From contig CAWUEY030000001.1 of NCBI GenBank assembly GCA_963921245.4, positions 248,001-312,000 on the forward strand: DNA of 64,000 nt, written 5' to 3'. The position numbers and the translations under genes are program-made. Below the pieces are notes generated by a model. That model worked only from the letters and a program-made list of their open reading frames with translations, did not search any database and had not been told where the DNA came from. Origin of the DNA: JABJGO01 sp963921245 (GTDB lineage: Bacteria; Pseudomonadota; Alphaproteobacteria; Rhodospirillales; Casp-alpha2). This document shows positions 16,520-25,745 of the stretch, one piece after another (position 1 is the stretch's first letter; the number at the start of each line of letters is the position of its first letter).

Positions 16520-16625
16520 GGCAAGGAACCTCGAAGAGTGATCGTTTCGCAGAGGCTGACAGAATGACTGACTGTCTGTCAACCACATCGAAACAGGCCA
16601 GGGTGCCTTCGTACACCGATCGACT

Positions 16626-17540
16626 TCAAGGCGCACTTTTCGGTTTGGATCGTGTGAAAAAATCCCATGCGGTCTCAAGGATTCCGGCAATACTGATGAC
16701 GATCACACCGGTAATCTGCCGCGGCCCAAATGGTTCGTCTGTCAGAATTGCAGCGGACGTGGCACCAACACTGATTTCGGTCATGAATAATAATCCCACC
16801 ACGCCGGGATTGAGATGCTTCGGACCAAAGATCGTGGCGAATGAGGCGGGCAGCACCATAAGCAACCCTACTGGAATCAACCACACGGCAATATCGGAAA
16901 GCTCTGCAAAATCGGCTTCTGAACCCCAGCCCAAGGCAGTCACTGCCACCGCCATTATCGTAGCACCAATGGTGCCCCAGAAGATAAACCCGAGGCCGAA
17001 ATCCACAGCAGTGTTCTTCTGTTCCATCAGCACCATAAGAGATCCGCCCGCCCACAGAAATCCGGCACCCAACGCCATCCAATCACCCGGATTCTGAGGC
17101 AAAGGAAAGCCCTGGTTGACACCGAAAATGACGAAGATACCGGAAAAACCCAGGATCATAGACATCACTCGAACACCTGTAATTCGATCGCCGGTAAAGA
17201 TCCGCGCCAGTAAAAACCCCCACACGGGTAACAGGTAGTAGAGCACCACTACATTGACCACAGTCGTAAATACAAATGCGGTCATATAGAAGGTATAGGA
17301 GATCCCAAGCGTTAGACTTCCCAAGTGAAACAAGGCACCCGCCGATGCCAACGTGCTGAATCGCATAAAAATCACCGGCAATACAAACGCCAGAGGCACA
17401 GCGTTCAGAACAACCGTCGCCCAGAGCCCCGGAAAACCAGCCTCAACAAGTGCCCGGAGCGGGATCCAGTAAAGCCCGAATACACAGCCAGCATAAAGGC
17501 TCGCCACCTTCGCGAGGCTCTCGGTTTGGAACGGTATCAT
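16626..17540 (-). CDS. EamA/DMT-superfamily transporter
   Basis: The 304-residue inner-membrane protein has about ten hydrophobic segments in the two five-helix halves typical of EamA drug/metabolite transporters; it ends with a basic cytoplasmic tail (FFTRSKPKSAP). The ATG at 17540 is chosen because the first membrane helix (AGCVFGLYWIPLRALVEAG) then begins after a short leader; an upstream ATG at 17594 is possible. It is followed by the Rieske oxygenase gene 106 bases later on the same strand. The transported compound is unknown; location next to an oxygenase and an importer suggests a linked catabolic island, which is inference. Confidence 0.85.
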   Translation of the reverse strand: MIPFQTESLAKVASLYAGCVFGLYWIPLRALVEAGFPGLWATVVLNAVPLAFVLPVIFMRFSTLASAGALFHLGSLTLGISYTFYMTAFVFTTVVNVVVLYYLLPVWGFLLARIFTGDRITGVRVMSMILGFSGIFVIFGVNQGFPLPQNPGDWMALGAGFLWAGGSLMVLMEQKNTAVDFGLGFIFWGTIGATIMAVAVTALGWGSEADFAELSDIAVWLIPVGLLMVLPASFATIFGPKHLNPGVVGLLFMTEISVGATSAAILTDEPFGPRQITGVIVISIAGILETAWDFFTRSKPKSAP

Positions 17541-17736
17541 AAACTCAACGTACCGGTTGGATAAGGGCAGGGAAAGTTCTTCTAACAAAAACACTATCCT
17601 TTATAAAGCCGAAGGGATGTGAGAGAATGAGCGGGTAAAACCGTAAAAAATCAATCACCTAAGATTGATCTTTAAAGACCGGCCAGCATCGGCCGGGCCC
17701 GTGAAAAACGCTCTAACCAAGCCCAGGGAGAGGAAA

Positions 17737-19323
17737 ATGAAAATCAGAGCCCTTATCTTGTCGGCGGCTGTGTTGACCGCCGGTGCCACCTTTGCCGAGG
17801 CGGAAGCCAACACGCTACGCTGGGCAAGTGCCGGTGACTCACTGACGCTGGACCCCCACGCGCAGAACGAAGGCCCCACCCATACGCTGGCCCACCAGAT
17901 GTATGAACCCCTTCTTCATCGCGACATGGCCGGTCATATCGTACCGGCGCTCGCCACCAGCTGGGCCGTCACCGACGATCCCAACGTCTGGGAATTCAAG
18001 CTGCGCGAAGGCGTAAAATTCCATAATGGCGAGGACATGACGGCTGACGACGTGGTGTACTCCTTTAAAAGGGCCATGAAACCCACATCAGCCATGAAGG
18101 AATTGTTGTCGTCGGTCGTCGACGTCCGCAAGGCTGGTGATTACACGGTTCACATTGAAACCAACGGGCCTAACCCTCTGATGCCCAACAACCTTACCAA
18201 CCTGTTCATCATGGATTCCGGCTGGACCGAGGATCAGGGCTGTACCGAGCCACAGGATATTGCCAACGGCGGGGACAATCCTTGCGTTCGGTCAACCAAC
18301 GGAACCGGTGCCTACAAACTGGTCAGCCGAGCCCAGGATCAGAAAACCGTTCTCAATGCCAATGACAGCTACTGGGGTAAAGGACAGTTTCCGCTGGACA
18401 TCACGGAAATCATCTACACCCCCATTCAGGAAAGTGCTACCCGCGTGGCGGCCCTGCTGTCTGGCGAAGTTGACCTGATTCAGGACGTTCCCGTACAGGA
18501 CCTCGGCCGGGTCGATAAAACCGACGGATTGAAAGTTGTAACGGCCCCGCAGAACCGAACCATTTTCTTTGGTCTGAATGTGGGTGATGCGGACCTGACC
18601 AGCGATGATGTAGAGGGCAAGAACCCGTTCGCCGACGCTCGCGTTCGGCAGGCCATGAACATTGCCATCAACCGCGATGCCATCATGAAAGTGGTCATGC
18701 GCGGACAGTCCGCTCCTACCGGTGTCATCATGCCGCCATTTGTGAACGGTTGGAGCGAGGAACTGGATGCCTATCCGGCCTATGACATCGAGGCGGCCAG
18801 GGCCCTAATGGCCGACGCCGGTTACGGTGACGGATTCAGTATTACCCTGAACTGCCCCAACGATCGTTACATCAATGACGAAGCCATTTGTCAGGCCGCC
18901 GTTGGCATGTTAGGACAGATCGGCATCAAGGTTAATCTGGATGCTAGGCCCAAGGCACAGCATTTCCCGCTGATCACCAACCGGGAAACAGACTTTTATA
19001 TGCTGGGTTGGGGCGTGCCGACCTTTGACTCCGAATACATCTTCAACTTCTTGGTTCACTCCACAACGGATAAACTGGGGTCCTGGAATGGTACGCGGTA
19101 TAGCAACGCCGATCTGGATGCGAAGATTGTCAGTCTGGCATCGGAAACCGACCTGGATGTTAGGAACGCCACCATCGGTGAAATCTGGAACACGGTTCAG
19201 GACGAAACCCTTTACGTGCCGATCCACAACCAGGTTCTCAACTGGGGCATGAGCGGCAATATCGATTTTCCGGTTCAACCGGAAGATCAGCCACACTTCA
19301 AATATCTCAAGTCCGACGGCTAA
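17737..19323 (+). CDS. ABC importer, family 5 substrate-binding protein (peptide/opine type)
   Basis: The 528-residue periplasmic protein captures the substrate for the importer encoded downstream. The start at 17737, preceded by GGGAGAGG, gives a signal peptide (MKIRALILSAAVLTAGATFAEA, cleaved near residue 23). The mature protein has SBP_bac_5 features: DSLTLDPHAQNEGPTH, MYEPLLHRD, VWEFKLREGVKFHNGEDMTA, and the later DARVRQAMNIAINRDAIM. No lipobox is seen, so it is likely soluble in the periplasm. It begins a five-gene importer operon. Specificity cannot be read from the sequence: dipeptides, opines or other small amines are all possible. Confidence 0.93.
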   Translation: MKIRALILSAAVLTAGATFAEAEANTLRWASAGDSLTLDPHAQNEGPTHTLAHQMYEPLLHRDMAGHIVPALATSWAVTDDPNVWEFKLREGVKFHNGEDMTADDVVYSFKRAMKPTSAMKELLSSVVDVRKAGDYTVHIETNGPNPLMPNNLTNLFIMDSGWTEDQGCTEPQDIANGGDNPCVRSTNGTGAYKLVSRAQDQKTVLNANDSYWGKGQFPLDITEIIYTPIQESATRVAALLSGEVDLIQDVPVQDLGRVDKTDGLKVVTAPQNRTIFFGLNVGDADLTSDDVEGKNPFADARVRQAMNIAINRDAIMKVVMRGQSAPTGVIMPPFVNGWSEELDAYPAYDIEAARALMADAGYGDGFSITLNCPNDRYINDEAICQAAVGMLGQIGIKVNLDARPKAQHFPLITNRETDFYMLGWGVPTFDSEYIFNFLVHSTTDKLGSWNGTRYSNADLDAKIVSLASETDLDVRNATIGEIWNTVQDETLYVPIHNQVLNWGMSGNIDFPVQPEDQPHFKYLKSDG

Positions 19324-19400
19324 AGGAACAACGTGAGGGGCAGGCATGAACACCTGCCCCGTTATTTCTGCGGTCTGTCGGTCAGGGGACCTATACCGTC

Positions 19401-20384
19401 ATGCTCGCCTTTATCATTCGCCGCATCGCTCAGGCCCTGCTCGTGGTGCTCGCCGTCGCGTTTGTATCGTTCGCCATGTTCAAATTCATGGGCGACCCGG
19501 TGAACAATTTGCTCGGTCAGGAAGCAACTGCTGCCGATCGGGAAGAGCTGGAAGAACGTCTCGGTCTCAATGATCCGGTACCGGTGCAGTATGTCCGATA
19601 CCTGTTCCGGGCATTGGACGGCGATTTTGGCGTCTCCTATCGCGCCGGGTTGCCGGTGGGTGAGGTTATCCTGTCACGGCTGCCTGCAACCCTGGAACTG
19701 GCCGCGCTATCCGGTTTGTTTGCCATCGGTGTGGGTATCTGTCTCGGAATTTACGCGGCCATCCGGCGAAACGGTTTTCTTGCCCAGTTCATCATGACCA
19801 CTTCCCTGATCGGGGTATCATTGCCGACGTTCCTGATCGGGGTTTTTCTGATATGGGTCTTTGCCGTCAACCTGGACATTCTGCCTTCTTTCGGGCGAGG
19901 TGATACCGCGTCCCTGTTCGGCATTGAACTGGCAATCCTGACCTGGGATGGATTCCAGTCCATGATCTTGCCTGCGCTGACGTTGGGGCTCTATCAGATG
20001 ACCCTGATCATGCGGCTGGTCCGCGCCGAAATGCTGGAGGTTCTTCGCACCGATTACATCCGCTTCGCCCGTGCCAGAGGATTGAGCGAACGGTCCATTC
20101 ATTTCAGCCACGCCCTGAAAAACACGTTGATCCCCGTGATTACCATTACCGGTCTTCAGCTCGGTTTGATTGTTGCCTTCGCCATTATCACGGAAACGGT
20201 GTTCCAGTGGCCGGGTGTGGGCCTGCTGTTCATCAACGCCATCAGTTTCGTGGACATTCCGGTGATGTCGGCCTACCTGCTGCTGGTGGCGGTGATCTTC
20301 GTGACCATCAACCTGATCGTCGATTTGTTGTATTTTGTCGTCGATCCCCGCCTGCGCGTGGACGTGAATGAAGGCAGAGGGTGA
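19401..20384 (+). CDS. ABC importer permease, DppB type
   Basis: The 327-residue inner-membrane permease has the N-terminal helix (FIIRRIAQALLVVLAVAFVSF), the conserved DPV/LGLNDPVPVQYVRYL segment of DppB-like subunits, and the cytoplasmic EAA-type loop RTDYIRFARARGLSERSIHF near residue 215 that docks on the ATPases. About six transmembrane helices are visible. The stop TGA overlaps the start of the next permease (TGATG), so translation is probably coupled. Confidence 0.94.
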   Translation: MLAFIIRRIAQALLVVLAVAFVSFAMFKFMGDPVNNLLGQEATAADREELEERLGLNDPVPVQYVRYLFRALDGDFGVSYRAGLPVGEVILSRLPATLELAALSGLFAIGVGICLGIYAAIRRNGFLAQFIMTTSLIGVSLPTFLIGVFLIWVFAVNLDILPSFGRGDTASLFGIELAILTWDGFQSMILPALTLGLYQMTLIMRLVRAEMLEVLRTDYIRFARARGLSERSIHFSHALKNTLIPVITITGLQLGLIVAFAIITETVFQWPGVGLLFINAISFVDIPVMSAYLLLVAVIFVTINLIVDLLYFVVDPRLRVDVNEGRG

Positions 20385-21346
20385 TGCGTGTCGTACCACG
20401 TCCCTCTGATACGTCATCCGGTGGAGATCGGCGAAACTATGTCCGGGATTTCCTGGGTTCGGATTTTTTCTTCGCCTTCAAACGCTCACCGGCCGCGGTG
20501 GTTGCTACCGTCGTCTTTACCCTGCTTGTTCTGAGCGCCATTTTCTCGCCCCTGATCGCCCCCTACACACCGTTTGATCCGGGCACGCTCAACCTCATGA
20601 ACGGGTTTACCGAACCCATGTCAGCCAACGCCTTCACAGGTGATTTCTTCTTGCTGGGAACCGATGATCAGGGTCGCGACGTGTTCTCGACGATCCTTTT
20701 TGGCCTGCGTATTTCCCTGTTCGTCGGCGTAACCGCCGTTCTGTTCGCCATGATCCTGGGCGTGTCGCTGGGCCTCATCGCTGGCTATATCGGAGGCTGG
20801 ATGGATGGCCTGATCATGCGCATTGCCGACGTACAACTGACCTTCCCGTCGATCATGGTGGCCATGCTGCTGTTTGGTATTGGCAAGGGGCTGGTACCCC
20901 TGCATCTCCGCGATGAGATGGCTATTTGGGTGTTGATTGTGTCCATTGGTCTGTCGGAGTGGGTGCAGTTCGCCCGTACTGTACGCGGGGCAACCCTGGT
21001 GGAGCGAGAGAAAGAATACGTTCAGGCCGCGCATCTGATCGGCCTGTCACGCTGGGCCATCATGCTCCGGCATATCATGCCCAATGTGATGGCACCGGTC
21101 CTGGTCATCGCAACCATCTCGCTGGCACTGGCAATCATTGCCGAGGCAACCCTCAGTTTTCTGGGTGTGGGCGCACCAAAAACCGAGCCCTCCCTCGGCA
21201 CCCTGATCAATGTGGGACGGCAGTTCATCCTCAGCGGCGAATGGTGGATATTGCTGTTCCCGTCACTGGTACTTCTAGCGCTTGCGCTCTCCGTCAATCT
21301 GGTGGGGGACTGGTTGCGCGATGTGCTGAATCCCAAATTGCGGTAG
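20384..21346 (+). CDS. ABC importer permease, DppC type
   Basis: The 320-residue partner permease has the N-terminal OppC-like segment before the first helix, LLGTDDQGRDVFSTILFGLRIS near residue 90, and the ATPase-docking loop VEREKEYVQAAHLIGLSRWAI. About six membrane helices are present. The ATG at 20384 is preferred over a GTG one codon earlier because it overlaps the preceding TGA. It pairs with the DppB-type permease to form the membrane channel. Confidence 0.94.
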   Translation: MRVVPRPSDTSSGGDRRNYVRDFLGSDFFFAFKRSPAAVVATVVFTLLVLSAIFSPLIAPYTPFDPGTLNLMNGFTEPMSANAFTGDFFLLGTDDQGRDVFSTILFGLRISLFVGVTAVLFAMILGVSLGLIAGYIGGWMDGLIMRIADVQLTFPSIMVAMLLFGIGKGLVPLHLRDEMAIWVLIVSIGLSEWVQFARTVRGATLVEREKEYVQAAHLIGLSRWAIMLRHIMPNVMAPVLVIATISLALAIIAEATLSFLGVGAPKTEPSLGTLINVGRQFILSGEWWILLFPSLVLLALALSVNLVGDWLRDVLNPKLR

Positions 21347-21361
21347 CGGTGGCGTTGACCT

Positions 21362-22369
21362 ATGACCAATTCCCCCATTCTTTCTGTTCAGGACCTGATC
21401 GTCGAGTTCCCGACACGCCGTGGTACCCTGCGGCCCGTCAACGGGGTCAGTTTTCACGTCTCCAGAGGGGAAATTCTGGGCATGGTCGGTGAATCCGGCG
21501 CGGGCAAGTCCATGTGTGGCGCCGCCATTATCGGATTGATTGATCGTCCGGGCCGAGTAGCGGGTGGTCAGATTCACCTGGACGGAGCCCGTATCGACAA
21601 TCTGGGCAACCGGAAAATGCGCGCTATCCGTGGCAAACGTATCGGCATGGTGTTTCAAGACCCGCTAACCAGCCTCAATCCGTTACTCCCGATCGGTGAC
21701 CAGATTGTCGAAACCATCCGCACGCACCTCTCCGTTTCCGAAAAGGCGGCGCGCCGCCGTGCCGTGGCGGCGTTGGAAGAGGTGGATATCCCCGCCGCCG
21801 CCAGCCGCATCGACAATTACCCTCATCAATTCTCCGGTGGCATGCGACAACGCGTGGTGATTGCGCTTGCGCTCGCCGCCGAACCGGACCTTATCATCGC
21901 CGACGAACCGACGACGGCGCTGGACGTCTCGGTACAGGCCCAGATCATGGCCCTCCTGAAGAAGCTCTGTCGTGAGCGCGGTACGGCGGTTATTCTGATC
22001 ACCCATGATATGGGCGTGATCGCTGAGGCCACGGACCGGGTTGCCGTACTCTATGCCGGTCGTCTGGTGGAAATTGGCGATACACGTTCTGTGCTCGGTG
22101 ATCCACATCATCCCTACACAATCGGTCTGATGGCTTCTACACCGTCGCCCACAGGTGAAGGCGGGCGCCTGAGTCAGATACCGGGTTCCATGCCCGATCT
22201 GTTTTCCATACCCTCGGGCTGTGCCTTTCATCCTCGCTGCGGCCTGGCATTTGACCGGTGCCATGAACGCATCCCGAGCCTGCAACCCATGGGTAAAAAC
22301 GCGGTTGCCTGCTGGTTGGCCGGTTCCCATGAAAGGCAGGCTCCGCAACCTGATGGAGAAAAAGCATGA
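21362..22369 (+). CDS. ABC importer ATP-binding protein, DppD type
   Basis: The 335-residue ATPase has a Walker A GESGAGKS near residue 45, the signature FSGGMRQRV, and Walker B DLIIADEPTTALD, followed by the C-terminal oligopeptide-transporter extension with the cysteines of AFHPRCGLAFDRCHE and CWLAG, which in this family bind an iron-sulfur or metal centre in some members. The gene ends in a four-base ATGA overlap with the next ATPase. Confidence 0.94.
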   Translation: MTNSPILSVQDLIVEFPTRRGTLRPVNGVSFHVSRGEILGMVGESGAGKSMCGAAIIGLIDRPGRVAGGQIHLDGARIDNLGNRKMRAIRGKRIGMVFQDPLTSLNPLLPIGDQIVETIRTHLSVSEKAARRRAVAALEEVDIPAAASRIDNYPHQFSGGMRQRVVIALALAAEPDLIIADEPTTALDVSVQAQIMALLKKLCRERGTAVILITHDMGVIAEATDRVAVLYAGRLVEIGDTRSVLGDPHHPYTIGLMASTPSPTGEGGRLSQIPGSMPDLFSIPSGCAFHPRCGLAFDRCHERIPSLQPMGKNAVACWLAGSHERQAPQPDGEKA

Positions 22370-23355
22370 GCGGTGCCGAGCCCCTGGTCCGGGTCAACAA
22401 TGTCCGCCGGACGTTCGATGTTTCCAGGCCATGGCTCAACCGTGTCCTGGAAAAAGAGGACAAACGGTTCTTGACCGCCGCCGATCAGGTGACCTTTGAC
22501 ATTCCGAAAGGCGAAACCTTTGCCCTGGTCGGGGAAAGCGGTTCCGGGAAGTCCACCATCGGCCGAATGCTGGTGGGATTGCTCACGCCCTCCGCCGGAC
22601 AGATCACCGTGGATGGGGTGGACCTGTTCGGGGAAACCGATCGCCGCAAACAGGCCGCTATCCGGCGGCGAATCCAGATGATCTTTCAAAGCCCCTACGC
22701 CAGCCTTAATCCCCGGTGGCAGGTAGGCGACATTATTGCCGAGCCCATTCGCGCCTTTGATTTGCTGAACGATCGGGCCGCCATCAGACGGCGCACGACA
22801 GAACTGTTGGAACAGGTGGGGCTGGCGGAACGGGACGGTATCAAATTCCCGCACGAGTTTTCCGGCGGCCAACGCCAACGTGTGGCCATCGCCCGGGCAC
22901 TCGCGTCCAATCCTGAATTCATTGTTTGTGATGAACCTACATCGGCGCTCGATGTCTCGGTCCAGAGCCAGGTGCTCAATCTGATGAAAGACCTGCAGAC
23001 GGATCTGGGGCTCACCTACCTTTTCATCAGCCACGATCTCTCCGTGGTCCGCTACATGGCGAACCGGATCGGCGTACTGTATCTGGGGCGGCTGGTGGAG
23101 GTCTCCGAGCGTGAAACCCTGTTCAACGACCCCAAGCACCCCTACACCCGCATGCTCATGGAAGCCGCGCCCCGCGTTGATGCCTTCGGGCGGACAGCAG
23201 AACAGGTCAAAGGTGAAATCCCAGACCCGATCTCACCCCCGCCGGGGTGCACCTTTCACCCCCGATGTCCAATAATGGAACCCCGGTGCGAAACCGCCAC
23301 ACCGGCCATCCGCACCATCAAAGGCTGTCAGGTGACCTGCCACATGGCGGAATGA
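22366..23355 (+). CDS. ABC importer ATP-binding protein, DppF type
   Basis: The 329-residue second ATPase has Walker A GESGSGKST near residue 60, signature FSGGQRQRV, Walker B EFIVCDEPTSALD and the C-terminal TFHPRCPIMEPRCE tail of DppF/OppF subunits. Together with the DppD-type subunit it forms the heterodimeric motor of the importer. It starts inside the last codons of the preceding gene and is the last clear gene of the operon. Confidence 0.94.
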   Translation: MSGAEPLVRVNNVRRTFDVSRPWLNRVLEKEDKRFLTAADQVTFDIPKGETFALVGESGSGKSTIGRMLVGLLTPSAGQITVDGVDLFGETDRRKQAAIRRRIQMIFQSPYASLNPRWQVGDIIAEPIRAFDLLNDRAAIRRRTTELLEQVGLAERDGIKFPHEFSGGQRQRVAIARALASNPEFIVCDEPTSALDVSVQSQVLNLMKDLQTDLGLTYLFISHDLSVVRYMANRIGVLYLGRLVEVSERETLFNDPKHPYTRMLMEAAPRVDAFGRTAEQVKGEIPDPISPPPGCTFHPRCPIMEPRCETATPAIRTIKGCQVTCHMAE

Positions 23356-23400
23356 ACATCCAGCAATCAGGATCGAAGCCACGGCCACACAGCCCGAACC

Positions 23401-23523
23401 GTGCTCCTGTTCAGTTTTGCCGTCTTTTTGGTCTCAATGCCCGGGGCAGAAGCCAGTTCATTCACCAGTGACGACGCTTCCAGCGACCATATGTCGGCAC
23501 TCTATGACGCTCCGGTTTATTAG
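23401..23523 (+). CDS. Possible 40-residue secreted peptide
   Basis: A GTG at 23401 opens a short frame whose product has a signal-peptide-like core (LLFSFAVFLVSMPGAEA) and a short polar remainder ending DAPVY. It lies 45 bases after the dppF-type stop and, unusually, in that same frame. I do not know a family for it, there is no clear ribosome-binding site, and it may be the 5' remnant of a larger decayed exported protein: the following sequence still encodes a short plausible stretch (PAFVVYLGDNTDSV) in another frame. Confidence 0.3.
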   Translation: MLLFSFAVFLVSMPGAEASSFTSDDASSDHMSALYDAPVY

Positions 23524-23642
23524 TGGGGCTCGCGCGGGTTAAGGCCATGGACCCGGCATTTGTGGTGTATCTTGGCGATAATACCGATTCTGTTCCGGCG
23601 TCATCGGCTTACGCGGAATTGGCTGTTGCTTTTCACGATCAA

Positions 23643-24584
23643 TCAGCTCCCCGGCTCAAAATACTCTTCATCAACCCTCTTCAGCTGAATAATCTCTTCC
23701 TCACGGCAGCCGATGTTGTATTTGATCATGAGCTTCGCCAGGCGCTCGCCGTCAATGAGGACAATCCTCATCCCAAAACCTTCAGCCGCCGCTCTGGCAG
23801 AGGGGCTGAAGGCTGAACTTGTGAAAAATATACCTTTCTGAGCCTTCTTTAGATTAAGCGCGCCGAAGAAATCACGGATGGCAGCAGAACCAACGGTATT
23901 ATCCTCCTTGTACCGCTTTGCCTGGACATAGACCTGATCCACGCCAAGTGGATCCTGGTCGATGACACCATCCACGCCATCATCACCGCTACCCCCTAAA
24001 ACGCGTCCGGCATCATCGGCGGGACCGCCATATCCCATCGACAACAGTAAATCGACAATCAATTCTTCGAAAAACTGAGGCGTCGAGTTGCGGACCCGGT
24101 CCAACAGATCGGCGGCCAGGGTATCTTGAATGGCCTTATAGGCCCGCCGCAAGGTTTCATCCGGTGTCGCTTCTTCACCAAGCGCAGCAACCGATGTTGC
24201 AGGTCCACGGTTTTCTTCACTTTTCGCCTCACCCGACGGTGTCCTCTTTCTTTCTTTAAACTCTAAATAGGCTTCAAACTGCTCCAGAAACTTAAGGTCT
24301 ATCCGTTCCGGTTTTTCCTGGAGGACTCTCCGGCCTTCGTCGGTCAATTCATACCGATCTCGACCGGGATAGCGAACCAAACCGGCCTCCTTTAAATGTT
24401 TTTTGGCATGGTAGACACTGTGGAAAAAATTTGCTCGCCTACCGTCGGGGAAAGATCGGCGGCGTTCCTCCTCAGTAAGTTCAAAACGGTCCGCTAACCT
24501 GGCAATGACCTCTCGCGTCGATATGGCGCCATCGGCGCAGGCTTCGAGCACAGGAAGCATCAGGGTATGGAAAGTCGGTATCAT
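23643..24584 (-). CDS. Mrr-like type IV restriction endonuclease
   Basis: The 313-residue protein combines an N-terminal winged-helix-type domain (Mrr_N: FHTLMLPVLEACADGAIS and the KHLKEAGLVRYPGRDRYELT segment) with a C-terminal PD-(D/E)XK nuclease domain. The nuclease motif is clear: FFEELIVDLLLSMGYGG, then GDDGVDGVID, then VYVQAKRY, which supply the catalytic Asp and Gln-x-Lys of Mrr enzymes. Such enzymes cut DNA carrying foreign methylation and need no own methyltransferase. The ATG at 24584 is chosen because GGGAG precedes it; an ATG seven codons upstream overlaps that site. It sits next to a tRNA gene, a common integration point for accessory genes. Confidence 0.9.
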   Translation of the reverse strand: MIPTFHTLMLPVLEACADGAISTREVIARLADRFELTEEERRRSFPDGRRANFFHSVYHAKKHLKEAGLVRYPGRDRYELTDEGRRVLQEKPERIDLKFLEQFEAYLEFKERKRTPSGEAKSEENRGPATSVAALGEEATPDETLRRAYKAIQDTLAADLLDRVRNSTPQFFEELIVDLLLSMGYGGPADDAGRVLGGSGDDGVDGVIDQDPLGVDQVYVQAKRYKEDNTVGSAAIRDFFGALNLKKAQKGIFFTSSAFSPSARAAAEGFGMRIVLIDGERLAKLMIKYNIGCREEEIIQLKRVDEEYFEPGS

Positions 24585-24677
24585 CTTGCAATCAACTCCC
24601 CCCATAGTTTCCGATCCATGCCTCTGAGATCAGCACGATCAACCCACCACAACCCGCCCTCGAGTTGGGGGCAGCGG

Positions 24678-24754
24678 TGGTAGCGGAGGAGGGACTTGAA
24701 CCCCCGACACGCGGATTATGATTCCGCTGCTCTAACCAGCTGAGCTACTCCGCC
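24678..24754 (-). tRNA. tRNA-Met (CAT), elongator type
   Basis: On the minus strand a 77-base cloverleaf starts GGCGGAG and ends with encoded CCA. The D-arm contains AGCTCAGCTGGTTAGAGC, the anticodon stem is GCGGA/TCCGC with loop ATCATAA and anticodon CAT, and the T-arm is GGGGGTTCAAGTCCCTC. The acceptor stem pairs with a G-U at position 1-72. The first pair and the lack of the three GC pairs of the initiator anticodon stem indicate elongator tRNA-Met. Confidence 0.95.
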
Positions 24755-25186
24755 ACACTTGTCGGCAAGGTCCCGGTATCGGCAGGACCGGGGGATATAA
24801 GGCCCTGACACCGAGGGTGTCAAGCCATCCGTTTGAGCCTATATAAACTGTCATATCGCTGGCACCGGCACGGTGCCATGCTTGCCTTCTCGACCTGGTT
24901 TTTCAGGCGTTTACCCCGATGGCGGTAGTGTCAAAAATCTTTCGCACATTTCTTCATGCGACGGCTCCGATTGTTGATGCGTTTACGGCGTAGAGCTGTG
25001 TCATGTTCATGTATTTCCGGGTGCTCCATTGGAAGCCGCGAACGTATTGAGATTGTCCATCGATCGGGTGCCGCGGGGTTCACCATTGGAACGGCGGCGC
25101 TAGAAGGTGATTATCTGGCCGACAGCCCGGAACTGGAAAACCAGCTGCGCTCAATTTTGCGAGACGTGGCGGAGGTTAATGATCAT
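24755..25186. other. Intergenic region upstream of the cupin gene, possible gene relic
   Basis: Contains two short hairpins (GACACC with GGTGTC near 24810, and GGCACCG/CGGTGCC near 24860) and, from about 25030, an open frame continuous with the cupin gene that reads GFTIGTAALEGDYLADSPEL. This stretch could be an N-terminal extension or the rest of a separate decayed gene. I see no RNA gene here. Confidence 0.4.
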
Positions 25187-25507
25187 TTGTCACCTCATGG
25201 GGCTACAAATCTGGTAGAGACCTTTGCAGGTCTGGCGAACGCTTGGGCTCCGCAAAGTGCAGGCCATATCAACGATAAGTCAGTGCGGCTGGTGAAGTTC
25301 GAAGGTCAACACATCTGGCATTATCATAAATCAGACGACGTGTTGTTTCTCGTTCATAAAGGCAGGATGCTACTCAAATTCCGGGACCGGGACGAGATAC
25401 TCAACCAAGGAGAATTCATCATTGTGCCCTACGGCGTGGAGCATTGCCCGGTGGCTCTCGACGGCGTTTGTGAGGCCGTCATGATCGGGCCGGAAGGAGA
25501 TAATTGA
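25187..25507 (+). CDS. Small cupin-domain protein
   Basis: About 106 residues forming one double-stranded beta-helix. The metal-binding pattern is present: WHYHKSDD at residues near 44-51 and GEFIIVPYGVEHCPVA near 78-93. Single-domain cupins of this type (VKFEGQ-x-WHYH start) are widespread and their reactions are mostly unknown. The start is uncertain: I chose TTG at 25187 because GGAGG lies 11 bases before it and the length then matches relatives of about 105-115 residues, but the frame is open upstream to 24956. It is not in an obvious operon. Confidence 0.7.
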   Translation: MSPHGATNLVETFAGLANAWAPQSAGHINDKSVRLVKFEGQHIWHYHKSDDVLFLVHKGRMLLKFRDRDEILNQGEFIIVPYGVEHCPVALDGVCEAVMIGPEGDN

Positions 25508-25745
25508 TCACTGGGGATGCTTTTGTGCTGTTTCGTTGAATTTGAAACCAATTGCCTGCGGGTGATTTTGGTTACTGCAAATCCACGCCAAAACAGTCGC
25601 CGTTGATCGCGAAGGGGCACCCCGTTGCGGTGCAATGGCCCTGGGATTTTCCCAAGGCACGCAAGGAAGTGTAACAAACGGGTTTTTATGAACAGATGGA
25701 GTTAATCCTCGACACCAAAATCCGGTCCGGAGTAAGACCGCGGTT

